Assembly: GCA_012744475.1 (NCBI GenBank)
Contig: JAAYBV010000067.1
Coordinates: forward strand, 186,001 to 250,000
Direction: 5' to 3'
DNA: 64,000 bases
Source: Phycisphaerae bacterium
GTDB lineage: Bacteria; Planctomycetota; Phycisphaerae; Sedimentisphaerales; Anaerobacaceae
This document shows positions 62,892-64,000 of this stretch, piece by piece (position 1 is the first letter of the stretch; each line of letters begins with the position of its first letter). Below the pieces are notes generated by a model. The model saw nothing but the letters and a program-made list of their open reading frames with translations, made no database searches and was not told the DNA's origin. The position numbers and the translations under genes are program-made.

Positions 62892-64000
62892 ATGGCATAC
62901 AAGGACATCCTGAGAAATGCGATACGGACATTCGAGGACCTCGAGAAGTGGCTTACCGCCCAGAAGGCCCGAGTCGACCCTCGACTGAAGGACGTGATCG
63001 CCAAGTACCCCATGCGAGTGAATACGTACTACCTCAGTCTCATCGAGAAGGTCAACGACGGCATCTGGAAACAGGCCATCCCCGACGTCGAGGAACTGGT
63101 GCATTACATGGACCTGACGGAAGACCCGCTGGATGAGGAAGGGGACATTCCGCTGGGCGGTCCACGGACGATCATTCACCGCTATCCGGACCGCGTCCTG
63201 CTGTTCGTATCGAACGAGTGTGCCATGTACTGCCGATTCTGCACGAGGAAGCGGAAGGTTGGCGATGACCGCAAGAATCCGTCGATGGAGGACATCACCA
63301 AAGGCATCGAATACGTGGCGTCGCACGAGGACATCCGCGACGTGTTGATCTCCGGCGGCGATCCGTTGCTGATTCCGACCAAGAGACTGGATGAGGTTCT
63401 GGGAAAGCTCCGACAGATTCCCCACCTGGACCTGGTCCGCATCGGCACGAGGGTCCCGTGCGTCTGGCCGCAGAGGATTATCGAGGACACCGAACTGATT
63501 GAAATGCTCCGCAAACACACGCCGCGTTCGCTTGACGATCCGCAGCTCTTTATCAACACGCACTTCAATCACCCCAACGAAATCACGCCTCAGAGCTACC
63601 AGGCGGTGAAGATCCTGCGAGACCTGGGCATTCCCGTGGCCAACCAGAGCGTTCTGCTGAAGGGAGTCAACGATGACACGGACGTCATGAGAGACCTGGT
63701 GCACGGCCTCGGTCGGATGGGCGTACGACCGTACTACCTGTATTACGCCGACCTGGTCGAGGGAACCGGTCATTTCCGAACGGAAGTGTACAAGGGAAAG
63801 GAAATCTGCCGAGATCTGTGCGGCGCCACCACCGGCTTCCTGCGCCCGACCTATGTGGTCGATGCGATGGGAGGCAGGGGCAAGGTCCCGGTGGACCTCG
63901 GCTACTCCGATGGAATCAGTGAAGACAGAAAAGGCGGGATTCTCACCTCGGCGATCGGGCTGGGACGAGTGTATGTCAACGACCCGATCGATCGAATAGA
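62892..64000 (+). CDS. KamA-family radical SAM aminomutase, truncated by the window edge
   Basis: An open frame of 369 codons runs off the right edge without a stop. The radical SAM motif CAMYCRFC (Cys110, 114 and 117) is followed by TRKRKV. VLISGGDPLLIPTKRLDEVL, LDLVRIGTRVPCVWPQRI and FINTHFNHPNEIT match lysine 2,3-aminomutase. PTYVVDAMGGRGKVPV carries the PLP lysine (Lys331). Family members shift an alpha-amino group to the beta carbon using PLP and a 5'-deoxyadenosyl radical. The N-terminal 100 residues are shorter and less conserved, so lysine specificity is not certain. The ATG follows AAAGGAGA. The C-terminal zinc-binding part lies outside. Confidence 0.92.
   Translation, partial: MAYKDILRNAIRTFEDLEKWLTAQKARVDPRLKDVIAKYPMRVNTYYLSLIEKVNDGIWKQAIPDVEELVHYMDLTEDPLDEEGDIPLGGPRTIIHRYPDRVLLFVSNECAMYCRFCTRKRKVGDDRKNPSMEDITKGIEYVASHEDIRDVLISGGDPLLIPTKRLDEVLGKLRQIPHLDLVRIGTRVPCVWPQRIIEDTELIEMLRKHTPRSLDDPQLFINTHFNHPNEITPQSYQAVKILRDLGIPVANQSVLLKGVNDDTDVMRDLVHGLGRMGVRPYYLYYADLVEGTGHFRTEVYKGKEICRDLCGATTGFLRPTYVVDAMGGRGKVPVDLGYSDGISEDRKGGILTSAIGLGRVYVNDPIDRI

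Overview
The window is 64 kb of GC-rich bacterial chromosome, densely packed with genes on both strands and with no rRNA, tRNA, CRISPR array, complete insertion sequence or prophage that I can see. Several things point to an anaerobic, polysaccharide-degrading planctomycete, most likely of the Phycisphaerae/Sedimentisphaerales type: many exported glycan-active enzymes, Tat-exported oxidoreductase-like and amidohydrolase-like proteins, two ECF sigma factors each followed by an overlapping membrane partner gene, an [FeFe]-hydrogenase maturase (HydF), and secreted proteins with VCBS propellers or beta-helices. This lineage call is inference from gene content, not from a marker phylogeny.

Layout. 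1-2 kb: an orphan 531-aa coiled-coil protein of unknown function. 2-9.5 kb: a lipid-A-exporter-like ABC protein divergent from a secreted beta-helix protein, an LpxH-like phosphoesterase, and a MacB-like ABC operon led by a phosphodiesterase-like protein. 9.7-16.4 kb: an exported S15/CocE hydrolase, a secreted six-hairpin-glycosidase-like protein, a DMT transporter, a Tat aldo/keto reductase and an exported O-methyltransferase. 16.4-20.4 kb: ECF sigma plus anti-sigma-like protein, then a cytoplasmic GH13 amylase. 20.4-22 kb: three small proteins and a ParE-type toxin-antitoxin pair whose toxin is frameshifted. 22-28.7 kb: Tat amidohydrolase, VCBS propeller protein, a MITE-like intergenic element, an HD phosphohydrolase and a secreted GH16-GH29 fusion enzyme.

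28.6-43.1 kb is mostly housekeeping and envelope: pgsA, rimO, an orphan secretin lipoprotein with a coiled tail, the rpsB-tsf-pyrH-frr translation cluster with a good promoter, then AsmA-like, YihY/BrkB and trypsin-TPR proteins in a row. 43-46 kb: LysE exporter, YjbQ, and a PncA-like/PncB NAD-salvage pair. 46-50.7 kb: asd-truA-hydF-glycosyltransferase, all on the minus strand. 50.7-58.4 kb: a BASS transporter, HtrA/DegP divergent from a second ECF sigma locus (sigma, tiny membrane protein, non-canonical signal peptidase I, membrane metallopeptidase-like protein), a secreted protein and glycerate kinase. 58.4-64 kb: two intergenic repeat families, small exported or membrane proteins, pgi, and a KamA-family radical SAM aminomutase running off the right edge.

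The most interesting material is the HtrA/ECF/signal-peptidase locus (51.9-56.4 kb), the GH16-GH29 bifunctional enzyme, the orphan 531-aa protein, the broken toxin, and three separate families of intergenic inverted or direct repeats.
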